64,000 nucleotides of DNA from Cheiracanthium punctorium (Eukaryota > Arthropoda > Arachnida > Araneae > Cheiracanthiidae), in the NCBI GenBank assembly GCA_038373885.1, contig JAWZYV010010319.1, forward strand, positions 1,166,001-1,230,000, read 5' to 3'. A program made the position numbers and the translations under genes. Below are positions 34,232 through 46,066 of this stretch, piece after piece (position 1 is the stretch's first letter; each line of letters opens with the position of its first letter). Below the pieces are notes generated by a model. That model was not told the origin of the DNA. It was given only the letters and a program-made list of their open reading frames with translations, and did not search any database.

Positions 34232-35226
34232 ATATGGATAAACTTTTTGTACGGTTAAATTTAAATGACCTAATTGTACAGGACTTCCTTACATTTTAGC
34301 TGCCCCTTCCCCTCCATCACACACAATCTCATATACGAATATTTTTGTTGCTTTCCCGTAAGAAATATATTTCATCACCAAGTTTAAATAAAATAAAACA
34401 GCATTAGAAGGTAGAATGTGTTACTTTTCCTGAAATTCGTACATCACTAATAAATAATTTTCTTTCGAGAAATTCTTTTCAAGATTTTATTTCCAAGAAT
34501 CTATTTTTATTCCCTTTAGTTCCAAAAAATACGCTCTTTCGTAACTTTCTTAAAAATTATTTTTTTAGCTAAAGAACTTAGATTTATGAAAAAGAATCGA
34601 ATTTACGTGACAAACTGCAAATTTTCATTGGCTGGAAAGTTCATTGAAGAGGCAGTTATTTACTGAGTGTGTTTTATGAAAAGCTATCTATATATGTTTT
34701 ATTTTTTATTTTTTGGTTTTATTAATCAGTTTTTAGTGATAAGATTTTTTTCTAAGTATTTTAGAGTGTGTTTAATTTCGATTTATCTTTTTAAAAAGAT
34801 GCATACATTGAATGAAGTACTGAACGTTTGCTTAAACAGTATAGTTTATGGAGATGGCGTTTATGAGATATTTATTTATGAAATACTCACATAGGTTACG
34901 TAATAATAAAAATAAATAAATAATGTCACTTGTGCTTTGCTTACAATAAAAAAGTTTTCTTTTGGAAAGGGGGGGGCTGGTGGGTGGAGGAGGGTTATTG
35001 TACAAACACATAAATAGTACTTCACTTTAAAATTGTCAATATGTATAAATGATTTTCAAAGTTTTAATGCACGAATTTAACAAGATCAACTTATCCATGT
35101 AATTCAATTAGAAAACACTCTTGTGTATAGAAAATTGCATATATTTTGCATACAAGTGCTGTATGTGTCCTTCGATCATTATCATGTTCACTATCAATAG
35201 TTAATGGATTTAAAAACAAGTTATAA
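34232..35226. other. Unannotated interval
   Basis: AT-rich with a G-rich stretch at 34969-34995. A 75-codon Phe/Ile/Tyr-rich frame (34667-34894) follows base composition and is not called. Confidence 0.4.
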
Positions 35227-35466
35227 CTATAACTGTCTTTCAAAAGAACATTTCTTCTGAGCAGCTCTCAAAGTTTCATCTAAAGCCTCAAATTCAGTTG
35301 AACTAATTTCTTCATATGACGAACATTTAAAATTTTGGTCGCAGTGTTAAAATTTTTCGTATCCACAGGGATCATTATTTTTATTATTTTTGCTTTTAAT
35401 TTTAGCTCGTTTTACGTCTAGAGTGTTCTCTTTCTTCCGATGAAAGAAGACTTCATTATTTTCTTT
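35227..35466 (-). pseudogene. Possible decayed exon
   Basis: On the minus strand a frame opens after a pyrimidine-rich CTTTACTCTATTAG, which looks like a 3' splice acceptor. It runs 39 codons to TAA (35349-35347), then continues in the same frame another 39 codons to TAG (35229-35227). The second part contains four Cys and an acidic helical-looking stretch (EFEALDETLRAAQKKC). Composition looks more protein-like than the surrounding AT-rich frames, but two runs of this length can arise by chance. Family unknown. It could be a last exon ending at the first stop, a pseudogene, or nothing. Confidence 0.25.
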
Positions 35467-35766
35467 CTAATAGAGTAAAGGCCTATAAAAAGTATTTCTT
35501 TCACGATATCCTTAATCTTGTTAACAGCAATATGAATATAAATCTTTTGAAAAATTTAAGCGAGAAAAAAATCACAATTAAGCAAGAAAAAAGATTTTCT
35601 CAAGCGTTAGTATCGGTTCAGAATCGAAAATTTCAGTACACTAAAATTTAGTTTGAGTAGATCTTTCAGATCCCTTTTAAAATATGGGGGCAGTAATGTT
35701 TTTCTATGTTTTGTTTTAATTTATTTTATTTTAATGTTTTTTATCAGTTAAAAATATGATCTACAC

Positions 35767-36021
35767 CAGTTATTCCCAACCAAGGGTCCGTGGATCGGAG
35801 CCGGTCCACCAGACTTTACTGCTGGTCTTCGTCGATATTGTTAAAAAACAATCACCGACAAATGTCTTTCTAGGTAAAAATTATATTTTTATGATACTTT
35901 ACTTAGTAATAAATAAAATACATGTTTATATAATTCTTATTGCGTTTGGCGGATGCTGATCCACGAAATAGTTTCCCTATTTTTTGCAGGTAAGCAGATA
36001 TAAATAGGTTGGGAAACACTG
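35767..36021. mobile_element. hAT MITE (255 bp)
   Basis: Ends CAGTTATTCCCAACC and, inward from the right, CAGTGTTTCCCAACC. Flanks ATCTACAC (35759-35766) and ATCTATAC (36022-36029) match at 7 of 8, an 8-bp target duplication. The CCCAACC terminal style resembles the element at 9996-10522. The two 64-67 codon frames across it are not coding. Confidence 0.88.
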
Positions 36022-36233
36022 ATCTATACATTTGGCAAAAAATTACACCCAAAGAAGAAAAGTTGTGTTTTTTTATGTTAATGTTGAATTTTGTCAAAGC
36101 ATGTTATATACATATATACTATATAATTTGATAGAACTCTCTTGATAGTTGATGTCTTCAGACTGAAAATTATTCACATGCAATTTGAAAAGCACCCCTG
36201 TACTCTGAAAGGCGTTCAACTTCTGTGTTATGG

Positions 36234-36460
36234 CGATGGGCATCTACCTACACGATGGGCATCTACACACAGGGGATCTTCCCATGGCCAGAAGACATTT
36301 TAAGGGGTATTCAAGTTACATCAAGCGAAAACCGACCAAAACTCCGGACCGTTACATCGTGAGCCGGGCGATAGGCTCAAACCCGGGAGATTCACAATTC
36401 ATCCATCTATCCTGCTCAGTGTCTTCTTGACACTAGCCCGTGGTTTGGCCAAAGACGTTG
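36234..36460 (-). mobile_element. Old tRNA-SINE-like copy with a 19-bp tandem duplication
   Basis: On the minus strand a B-box-like CCCGGGTTTGAGCC (about 36398-36385) is followed by GGTCGGTTTTCGC, similar to the GTGGTTTTC box in the SINEs at 51506 and 45910. A closely related stretch occurs at 40690-40840. At the low-coordinate edge, CGATGGGCATCTACCTACA is repeated twice (36234-36252 and 36253-36271). No target duplication found. Confidence 0.5.
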
Positions 36461-36584
36461 AGACTTTTAACATTACTGTCATATTGAATTAATTGATTCA
36501 TAAACGTGTTTTGCTGAAAACGAACGCAAAAATAGATTAAATGAACTGGGGAAAAAAATTCTCCGGTGTTAACCGGGGAAAAAA

Positions 36585-36870
36585 TGTTTTTCATTTGTCA
36601 CAGTAAAATCAAATATCTACAGAGTGAATACAAAGTTTCTTCCAGCTGCTTTTTGAATCTTTCCGTAATGCCAGATAATGCGATCGATGCTTTCTTTTAT
36701 ATGTGAAGGATCACATTGGAAAAGTTTTTTTTTATCCTTACTTTTTTTGGATCTCCCTCATTCTTCCAAGAATCTCGTTTTCTTCCCACAAAAATGGAAA
36801 CAAGAAGTATAATCGTCTGAGAGAATCAACAGTGCATAAAATTGAAATCGTCCATTTTTATCCAGCGACA
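36585..36870. repeat. Unnamed dispersed repeat R, copy 3
   Basis: CAGAGTGAATACAAAG, TTTCTTCCAG, AATGCCAGATAATGCGATCG and GGAAACAAGAAGTATAATCG follow the same order as the copies at 27925 and 30655. The first block is preceded by different sequence in each copy. Confidence 0.65.
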
Positions 36871-39800
36871 TTTTAGTGGGGAAAAAATATTTATGCTGAC
36901 CAAATACAGAGAGTTTCGATTGAATTTATTCTATTTCCTGTTCCAATTTAGTTTGGACACCTCAGATATTTGCCTAAGGTTTTCATTATTGTGTTTCTTA
37001 TTGTGATAAATAACGCGAGTAATTTATGAAGGTAATTTTTGCCATGGAAAATTGCTTTTCGAATATTAATTATCTCATTTCCAGAGTGAAAATAAAAATA
37101 AAAATATTGAGCAAAAGTTGTTAAACATGGAAATGTAGTAGGAAACTTCCGGTAATATGACAGATAATTATTTTTACATAAGACCAATGTAGAAGTTGAC
37201 ATTTTATTTTAAAACTAAATATTAAATGTAATTTTCAATCAATATAAAAGTTAAAATACATATTTTAATACTAAACTTGATTGCTTTAAACTGTTTAAAA
37301 ACAAATTTTTAATGCATAGTATTGCTTGCGAAATTTTGCAGATTTTTATAAACATAATAACCACAATTATATAAATTACATGTTTTTTTCTGAAGTTAAC
37401 AAAGAACATTAAATTCTATAGCTTATAAGTTTTCTACATTTCTTGCATTTCTAAAACTGTTCTTCAAAATTTATAAATGTTGATATAATAATAATTTAAT
37501 TTCAATTTTAGAAAGTAAGCAATCAGAAAATACTTCAACAAAACATATTCTAAATGTCTGAGGAGTTTTCAGAAAATTATGATATTTATTCGTACTATAA
37601 AATGTCTAGGGTCTATTTTTAACACTCTCTGAGAAATAAAGACCAAATTAAAGAATACAAGCTCTATTAACTCCAACTGCATTATTCCTACTTAATAACT
37701 TTATTTATTCTCAACCTTTTGCTCATTTCCATATACTGATTTGCTATTGAATACTTTGAGATCAAAATATTTTTATAAGAAAATTTCTATGCATTTTATT
37801 TTTTTTATATATAATATAAAAATGTTTTTATGCCAACACTTAAACAAATCTATAGCTAAAAACACTCAAAAACAAACAAAAACTGATTTTTAAATGTTAA
37901 AAATACCAAGAACTTTGTAAAAATAACACATAAAAGTAACACCACAGCACAATCGTTTCGCCGTATACAAAAGATATACGCAAAGGTGGTACAAAAATTT
38001 ACATTTAGTTCTGACCTTTCTGCCTGGGTGGTTGGAGGAGCATATTGCATCCGAGGTAGTGGACAGTTTGTACCACCTGAAAGGATCATAATGTGGTGTT
38101 CCGTTTATGTGCGTTACTCTCCAATGTTCTTGATAATTAAAACCTTTAAAAACTAGTTTTTAAAAGTGTTTTTACTACATAAGAAGTTCTTTTTTTTCTC
38201 AGATTTTCGAACTGTTTCGTAAAGTTCAAAATGTTCAATGAACATTAAATTTGTTGAATCTTGCTGAAATTTAGTAAATAAAAATCCTTCAAGAATATTT
38301 GAAGATAAGCTACTGCTACTTTTATTAGACTTTTTTTAAACAATTATCAATCAAATCAAATATGTTTATGAAAATAATTTTTTCTTTGCTATAATTTTCA
38401 CAATAAGTAAAGATGAACACTACATTTGCCATGGCTGCATAGAACTGGCTTTAAAAAGAAAATCAGTTGTCACGGACAAAAATTCATGGGCATGGAACAT
38501 TTTTAAACATCATTAATTAGCATATTTTAATTAATTTCTTACTTAATTAAATTCTGAGAATCACCTGGATCTAATATTTCATATAATCGGGCAACATTAT
38601 ATCACTTCACAAAACTTTTGTAATAATTGACTAATGAATGCTTTTTTTTAATGGTCCATTGTCGCCTTAAGAAATGTAGACAACCATTTTTTCATCCTTG
38701 AGAATTTTACGACGCATCCATTTATTTCATATGAAACAGCCATTCATCTTGAAAATAATAAGTATTTTAAGCAAAACTTTAAAAAAGGATGAATAAGTAT
38801 ACCGTTTTAACAGAATTAAAAAACGGCAAACTAACCTAGAAAATGAAATGCGGAAGACGGAGAGAAACACGGCAATTTTTGAGGAGGAAAAGCAAAAAAG
38901 AACTCTTCTCAATAAAAATTCCATAAAATTTCTTCGATGGAGGAAATTGAAATTCAAATGACCGTTAGTATCGAAGGGAACATGATTGACGAAAGATCTA
39001 TGGAGAATATAAAGTAGAGCGGTTTCATTGTGTGGTTGTTTGTTAAAAAAATATCCATTTATCTAAAAGCATTCTGTCATTTTAAAGGAGTATACTTTAG
39101 TTCTGTAATTTCTTTTTGGTATTTTTAAAAAATCGTACATCTTTAGTAAAGTATTTGCTTTTTCGTTATTTTGATTATTAAGAAATAAAATCTAAAGCGC
39201 TCTGGAATAGTTTGAAATAAAGGTAAAATTTCGGCCATTTCCTAGTACATCGCCAACATTTATTTGTTACAGTTACCACTTTCATTGAAGCATGATAATA
39301 ATTTTGGAACTCAGGTAAACAGCTTTTTCAATTTTTGGACGATCTGTAGATTTTAAAGTAGAAAAATCGATAAAGCAGCCTCACCTTTTACCAGTTAAAT
39401 CCTGGACTACATTCTTATGAAACGTAGTAGCACTACTACTAGACTAAATTTTAATAAAGTAACAGCAATTTTTATTTATATTTTTAAATCCCTTACTACC
39501 GAATTAATGATTTAAACACTTTTTTAACGCCTGGCAATCCTCATTTAGTTAGAATTTTCCTATTATGCATGTTTAGCGTTTTCAAGTGAAAGTTAACCCA
39601 TACCATTACTTTGCTATTCTCCAATTTACTTTGAGATATTTTCTCTAGAAGCCGGACGTAATTAGTGCAGAACCCCGCCCCCCCTAAAAGACGAAATTAT
39701 CGGTAATTTCATAACGCACTACCTATCACTTCAGGTAAAACAAAATTTGTTAATTTTACGAGTTTGAATGCGGTCAATTGCCATTTTAAAGCAAAGGGAT

Positions 39801-40290
39801 CCTTATTTAACTCTTGTCAACTCATATTTTTCCCCAAAAAGTAAAGATTTTTTTCTCCTGAAAACGAATGAACACAGAGCAGTTAAAGTGGTATAACTCG
39901 TCATTTTAACATAAAATATCTTGCTGACTATTTCACTTAGAGACATGAATTTTTTTAAATTAATTTTCCTGGACACAGAGCGACATTAGTTTTAAATGAT
40001 AGGAAAGGACAGGCAGTATAAAATTTAAGTTTCGTATTTTCATATACATACGGTAAGTTGTAAAACAAATTGCCATATATTAAAGCTACTCTTCGTATGA
40101 CAAACTTTTCTAATTGAAAGTATCTTTCGAACAATTAAGGTTTAAAAGATAATCACTTTAACATCTATTTTGAATCACCCGGTATATACTGTTTTAAATA
40201 TTATAAATTAAAAAAATTTTAAATGTTATAAATTTAAAAACATTGTACAAAAAGTAAAATTAATTTCTAAATATTTGCGTTTATACTCAA
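36871..40290. other. Unannotated AT-rich interval
   Basis: 3.4 kb with no recognised gene or repeat. Frames of 76-84 codons (36948-37202, 37856-38089, 38727-38957, all minus) have no motif. A homeodomain-like TAATTA-rich patch lies at 38510-38560 but is unremarkable in such AT-rich DNA. Confidence 0.4.
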
Positions 40291-40331
40291 AAAGGTATAT
40301 TTATTAAAGAAATTTTTATTTTTTTTAGAAT

Positions 40332-40375
40332 ATTCCAATATAACAAAATTTTTATTTTTTTTGTTATATTGGAAT
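40332..40375. repeat. Perfect 17-bp hairpin
   Basis: ATTCCAATATAACAAAA (40332-40348) and its exact complement (40359-40375) flank a 10-base T-rich loop. Confidence 0.93.
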
Positions 40376-40689
40376 CTAAACGAACTAGTACAATTTAATG
40401 ACACAAGATGTAGTAGATTCTTTATCCATATTTTTTTTCCCCAACTCATACACCATACACTCCTTTCTAGACTTATAAATTAGCTGACTGACTAGCTTAG
40501 AAATCAAATATAACCACAGAAAAAGATTTAAATCACTGAAGCACTTATCATCATTCTTACCTTACTTCATTATATTCTTACCATACTTCATTATATTTTA
40601 AGACTTTTACTTTAAGTCAAAATATTTAGTGTGATTTAAGACTTAGGCAAAGGGAGGCGTGCCTTGGACGGAGTATTGTTTAAGTGGTC

Positions 40690-40840
40690 CCAAAGAGCGT
40701 TAATTTTTCATCTGGAAAAAACCGCCCAAAACTCTAGACCGTGATATCAAAAGCTGAGCAGTAGGCAAAAACCCTGGATCTTCATACTGTAGCCAATATT
40801 CAGAGTCTTATCCGCCCGGGCATTGGTCGGGATTTTATTT
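40690..40840 (-). mobile_element. Old SINE-like copy
   Basis: Related to 36234-36460: both share, on the plus strand, AAAACCG-CC-AAAACTC followed by GACCGT and later a C/G-rich block (GGCAAAAACCCTGGATC here, GGCTCAAACCCGGGAGATTC there). A GGTTTTTTCC box on the minus strand recalls the better-preserved SINEs. Head and tail are not resolved. Confidence 0.45.
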
Positions 40841-43130
40841 TGAAAGTGGTTCGCTAATTTTCTCTCACAATATTATTTAAAACACTTTTAAATATGCTCA
40901 CAAGTGTGCCAATAAGTGAAAATTAATGATTGACTTGTATTTATAGATGTGTTTTTTCCTGAAAAATATAGGTTTGTTTCCATAAACATTTGCTACTTTT
41001 TTTTCCAGTCACAGAAACGATTCAAAATTATGCTACTTTAATACGGAGTGTTAAATAATTTATTTTATGATAACATAACAAAAATATTTTTGTTACGTGA
41101 GATTTTTATAATCATTGTAGTTTTACTTAATCGTACAGTATTTTTATGAGAAACAGTAATCTGCAAATGTCCTGAATCTTTGCTTTATTAGGTTTGATTT
41201 TTCTCTTCAATTGCTAAACCTTCTGTTAAAAAAGGAGAAAGCTTTAGTACTACAGATACAAAACATAGATATTTTATGTATCTATACTTATCATAAAGCC
41301 CAAGAAGAAGGAACATGTATTTTATGCCAGTTTCTACGACTGCATGCTCAGAAAATAAAGCAAACGATAGGTCCTAAATAATATTAAAATTTTCCTACAC
41401 CATCCACAAAACAGCAATAAATAACTAGTTTATTAATGTTAATGTGAGCAGCACAATTTTAGAATACAGAAAAAAATATTTTTCCAAGAAGAATCATTAT
41501 TTATGTATATGTTTCGTAAAATTATTTTCACTTTTATAATGTAATATTTTATTCATTTGAATTCACTGAAATTTTATAAAACATTATTTATTATAATCGA
41601 GAATTATTTAAATCTTTTTATATGACTCTATCATTTTTTTTCAGAACCATTAAAATATTGTATGAAAGCTTTGAAGAATTGATACGTTTCTAATGATGAC
41701 CATATTGAAGATTTATAACTTTTTGCTAATAGTAATTTTACAACACTGCTAATCATTTATTTTTCCCAAAATGCGCCAAAGTCCTTTTAAGTTGTGTTAT
41801 TCACTCGTAATCACCTTGTAATATAAAAGTTTAAAAAAAAAATAATTTACAAAATTTACATTATTCACATAATGCACATTTTTAATTATCATAGTAAAAT
41901 AAGACAAAAACTCATTACATTATACAACAAACTTATATTCAGCATAGTTTTAAGATATTTTGGCTCAACATTCTGTAATGGTATTTGATTTCGCTTCACA
42001 TACTGCATTAAGTAAGACTCATTCAATATTTTGGGGCACAGTATTGGAATTTTATAGTAAGAAAGTCGTTCTTTTGTTTAAAAAATGCCTTTTTAAATTA
42101 GTATGTTGCACCAATAACTCTTTCAGTATTCTTCTGATACAAAATAAAAAATAATCGGAAATCAATGATTCTCTAAAATCAGAAGACAAATTTATTATTA
42201 TTTTTGTCAAGTATTTTCAAGCAATACGAGTAAAGTTTTATTGGCTTTGAAAGGAATATAACATCGTTACGACATCTCGGTATTGTTTAACTATATTAAC
42301 TTCAAGTAAGTACTTTTCATGACCCAAAACTTAAAGATTTCTAGAATACGATAAAAAAATTCTTCATCTTGTCATTATTTTCTTGAGAAAACTGTACTGG
42401 AAAGATTTTTCAAATGCTAAATCAAACTTTTGAATAACATCTTATCCGTTACAACTTTAAAAATATTATAGATTACTAAATAAAAGCTCACAGTTAAAAA
42501 ACTGCAGCACAAATTCAAAAAAAATAGTTATTTTGGTAATATTGTCTCCGCTTTTGCCACTATCTAATCATGAAATTTTTTTTCTTTTTACTAAAGTACA
42601 TTTTTGCCTTCGAATGCTAAAGTTAGAACTATGTTCATAAAAATGAGATTTCGAAATATATTTTTATAAACCTTTTTAAATTTGAAAAAAGGTTTATGAA
42701 AGAGGTCTTGAGATAGAGCTCTAAAACGAAAGAGCTCTTCAAATGGGACAGTGAATTCCAATTCTCAACCTTTAACGAACTTAACGAAGATTATAAATTC
42801 GAAGAAAGCGTTTACTGATTGCATTGTCTATAAATAACTTTTTAAGTCGAAGGAAGTGTTTGCATGGAACATTTTTTAGTAAGCATATTAACAAAGATGG
42901 TCAATAGAACATTTTCATTGAGCTTAAACTTTAGCCCAAAATAGAAATAATAAAGCTTTGCTCTTTTTTGTGTGTGGTAATTTCTTTATGTAAGCGTGTA
43001 GCATTAACTCTAATTTATATAAATAAATTGATAATAATTATAATATATGATGTAATTTAAGTATCCATAGATTTATGTTATATCAAATCTTTAGGTTTTG
43101 TGCATTTTTAACACGATCCTCAAAGCAATC
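40841..43130. other. Unannotated AT-rich interval
   Basis: 2.3 kb AT-rich sequence with no recognised features. The 64-codon frame at 41960-42154 is not called. Confidence 0.4.
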
Positions 43131-43133
43131 GAT

Positions 43134-43169
43134 ATCCTAAGCACAACAAAGTTGCAAAGTGCTTAGGAT
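43134..43169. repeat. 11-bp hairpin
   Basis: ATCCTAAGCAC (43134-43144) and its exact complement (43159-43169) flank a 14-base loop. It is followed by TTTGTCTGTCTGTATGTCCG, a phrase often seen near the ends of arthropod repeats. Confidence 0.8.
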
Positions 43170-43347
43170 TTTGATTTGTCTGTCTGTATGTCCGTGCTCC
43201 AACTGCCGTAAACATAAAACAATAACTGCGAAGTTTTTTTTATGTTATTACTTTGTAGTGTACCATGCAGGCAGTTTAGAGACATTATAATTCATTTCAA
43301 TCACAATTCAATAAGCATATAAACGATTATTCCTGCTTACTGCTCAT

Positions 43348-44704
43348 CAGGCCCGGCCTTAGAAATTTGGCGGCCCTAGGCAAAGTCAAAGTAGGCGGCC
43401 CTGGTCAAAATCAAGATAGGCGGCCCTGTACACATTTTCAAACATTAATGCCTCCATACACACATACGTACATATACATAAATGCATTGATACATGTATA
43501 ATAGGTTCACTCATTGTGAAAAAATATTCACACACAGTTTGGAAACCTGATTTATACAATAATTTTTTTTTGCTTATTTGTTTAATTTATCTTGGTTAGG
43601 ACCAATATAAAATACGATTGTTAAGCTTTAGTTTAATAAACCAGTTCTTGATTCCTTTAGAACACATTAAAATAATGCAAACAAAACATAATTTAAAAAA
43701 TATGAATAGAAATTATTAAATTTTAATAGTAAAAAGAAGTATACATTTCTAAAAATAGCTAATTTACAGTTGATCGTGAATTGGCAAAAAAGACTATTTG
43801 CTAATTTGTTTTTAGGGTTTATATCAGTCAATCGTGTTAGTGTAATGGATTAGTGTGATATCAGTCAATGGAAGAATCTTCTGCTGGTTGGTGAAGAATC
43901 ACTCCCAGAAATAATTTGAATTATTGGCTTTTATATTTACTCAGCTGAAGAATCAAAAACCAAATAATGCATTAAATCTTCTTCAGAAGATTGTTTAGTG
44001 GCAAATTTTATAACGGGATTTTTCGGGCCTTTTTATTTGCAAATTCATCAATTAACTCCGTGTAATTGAGTGAACGCGCAATGTCATTTTCAATTGATAT
44101 TAGAGACAATCCAACTAACCTTTCTTGAGACATAGTTGATCTTAAGTAAGTTTTAATGAGCTTTAGTTTTGAAAAGCTGCGTTCAGCAGATGCAACAGTC
44201 ATAGGCATTGTTAATAAAATTCTCAGTATGATGCATAAATTCGGTAAAACTTCATCCAATCCTGTTTCAAGTAAATATTTTAAAGTACTTGCAGGAGACA
44301 TATTATCTGCTGCGATGTTTCTAAAAGTACTGAGCTCCGTAAAAAGGTTCATTCCATCAATATCTTTTTCTGTGTTTTTATTTGTAAGCAGTCTTTCTGC
44401 ATTCATACATTTGTCTTTCAAGTGCTGATCACTATTATTTGTTAAATCTTCTGCATCAAAAACCGACAAAAGAAACCCCGATTAGAAAAATTGTGAAGGA
44501 TGCAAATTATTTCGAGATCGTTAAAGAAGTTTCTTTCAAGAATCAGTCATTAGCGGCCCTAGGCAAAAACTGGGAACGGTAAAAAAAAAAAAAAAAAAAA
44601 ACCATGCATTTAGATTTTTATTGAAAATTATTTGATCGGCGGCCTCCTTTAATGGGCGGCCCTAGGCGGTCGCCTAGGTTCGCCTAATGGTAAAGCCGGC
44701 CCTG
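43348..44704 (-). mobile_element. Internally deleted hAT transposon with perfect 8-bp TSD
   Basis: 1357 bp. The left end is CAGGCCCGGCCTTAGAAA; the right end read inward is CAGGGCCGGCTTTACC. Identical CTGCTCAT duplications flank it (43340-43347 and 44705-44712). GGCGGCCCTAGGC-type words recur just inside both ends (three on the left within about 85 bp, several on the right) and could be subterminal transposase-binding repeats. The only coding remnant is the transposase C-terminus at 44008-44469 on the minus strand. A 22-A run lies at 44580-44601. The perfect duplication suggests a fairly recent insertion of an already deleted element. Confidence 0.93.
44008..44469 (-). pseudogene. hAT transposase C-terminal dimerisation domain remnant
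   Basis: 153 codons from a Met (44469) to a stop (44008). In a full hAT transposase of about 600-800 residues, this C-terminal block folds back on the RNase H core and mediates dimerisation. Visible hallmarks: a TELSTFRN stretch (residues ~45-52), then LCIILRILLTMPMTVASAER leading into SFSKLKLIKTYLRSTM, then QERLVGLSLISIEND (residues ~115-130) and a basic tail. This looks like the ZMYM1/TTF-type hAT lineage. The BED/TTF zinc finger and the catalytic DDE residues are absent because the element is internally deleted, and upstream sequence goes straight into the element's terminal region. There is no frameshift within it, so a short protein could in principle be made, but no promoter is evident. 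The overlapping plus frame (44156-44428) is a shadow. Confidence 0.9.
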
Positions 44705-44712
44705 CTGCTCAT

Positions 44713-45900
44713 TTAAAGAAAGTAAATAACATTTAAATCTCTTTTACAAGGTCTCGGGAAAAAAAGAGCGTGTGTATAGAGTACACGTGTCAGAAGAGAA
44801 ACTTCTTTGGCAAGATTGGTTAAAATCTATTCGATTGTCAAATAAGTAGTCAGAGATAAAAATTAAAGACCAAAATTAAAGATTACATTTGAAAACAGAT
44901 CAAAAGTGAGATGTTGTAGGTAGTCAAAGGATTGAGGCACAGTATTAAAAAGATTTAAAAATACTAAATAAAATAATAAATATACTAAGCACACTAAGTC
45001 ATTAGACAAATATAAAAATCATTTAATATACATGGATTTTAAATTTTAAATTACAATGAGGATGTATACAAAAGGAATATATTAAATATTACTTACTTGG
45101 ATATCGGTTTTTGTGAATAATAGCTTGTTACTAACAATAAATATAAATCAGTTTCTTTCGGACTTCCACCCACACACTCTCCGGAGAAAATAATTATTCC
45201 CTCACTGGTTCTTCATTTTGATGTCACGTGAAGCTAGTCGAAAAATCCCTTCTTCGGAAGTTTCAAATTATTTTCGTACGGGTTTCACTAATTCATTTTT
45301 TAGCTGATCAAAAAATTATCCTAGACGCTTGATTTTTTTAAACGAAAGCTGAGCACTTTGTCCGTAACAGTATATTTTTTTTTAGTCGAAATATTCCATA
45401 GCTTTTAAGATGCGAGCTGAGATAGGCTCCTCGTTCTGAAATTCACCCGAATTTGCCGGAGAAAAGGGTTGTCGATTTTAATTTATCAAAAATCGGGAAA
45501 TGCAGCTAATTCAAAAATGAAGGTCTCTTTAGAAAGAAAACTCTTTCCTCTTTCCGATCGTGTAGTTATTTTTTCTTTCGGATGATTGGAAGCTCTTTCT
45601 TTTTCGGAGTTCAAAGACAGAAAACGGTCAGAAATAACGTAAAATATAAAATAATTAAAAAACTAATTAAAAAATTAAAAAACTACACCCGAGCTGCAAA
45701 CTCCAGGATGCTTGGGAACCCCCTGCAGAGTTTGGTGCAATTCGTCATATAGTTAGTCCGCTACACAAACAACAGGCACACAGACATCCAAAATCGTCCC
45801 ACCTCATCATGACGCTATTGCCCGTGACGCGACCTTGAAATTTCACTCTCAACGCGCCTAAAGAAGTTTCACTTCAAAAATAGCATGGTACGCAGCTTAA
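44713..45900. other. Unannotated interval with LINE-like tail motif
   Basis: Mostly unrecognised. At about 45731-45790, AGTTTGGTGCAATTCGTC is followed by a CACACAGACAT run, a phrase common near 3' ends of arthropod non-LTR and other repeats. A similar phrase occurs at 62611-62680. Borders are not determined. Confidence 0.3.
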
Positions 45901-45909
45901 TGGTATACA

Positions 45910-46057
45910 TTCGGATTTTCCCGTGGTTTCCTCCAAAACTTAGCGTAAATGCGGGTTAGGACACCTTAGAAAACCCCCCCCCCACGGAGGGTACCCCACG
46001 CCTCGGCCTAGAACCCACACATAGTTGATTGGCCGTAATACCACAACACAACAATAT
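45910..46057 (+). mobile_element. 5'-truncated SINE with target duplication
   Basis: 148 bp between direct repeats TGGTATACA (45901-45909 and 46058-46066). It begins inside the SINE body (GGATTTTCCCGTGGTTTCC) and ends ATACCACAACACAACAAT. Order and spacing match the 3' two thirds of the full SINE at 51506-51737 (TCAGTGGTTTTCTACC, then GGATTAGGACC, then GGCTGTATTCCCC). The tRNA-like head is missing, as expected for incomplete reverse transcription. Confidence 0.75.
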
Positions 46058-46066
46058 TGGTATACA

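Noticed and set aside
38510..38560. TAATTA-rich patch as a homeodomain enhancer
   Set aside because: Such words are expected by chance in DNA this AT-rich, and no GC-rich or structured context supports it.
44156..44428. 90-codon plus frame
   Set aside because: Antisense shadow of the hAT transposase C-terminus.
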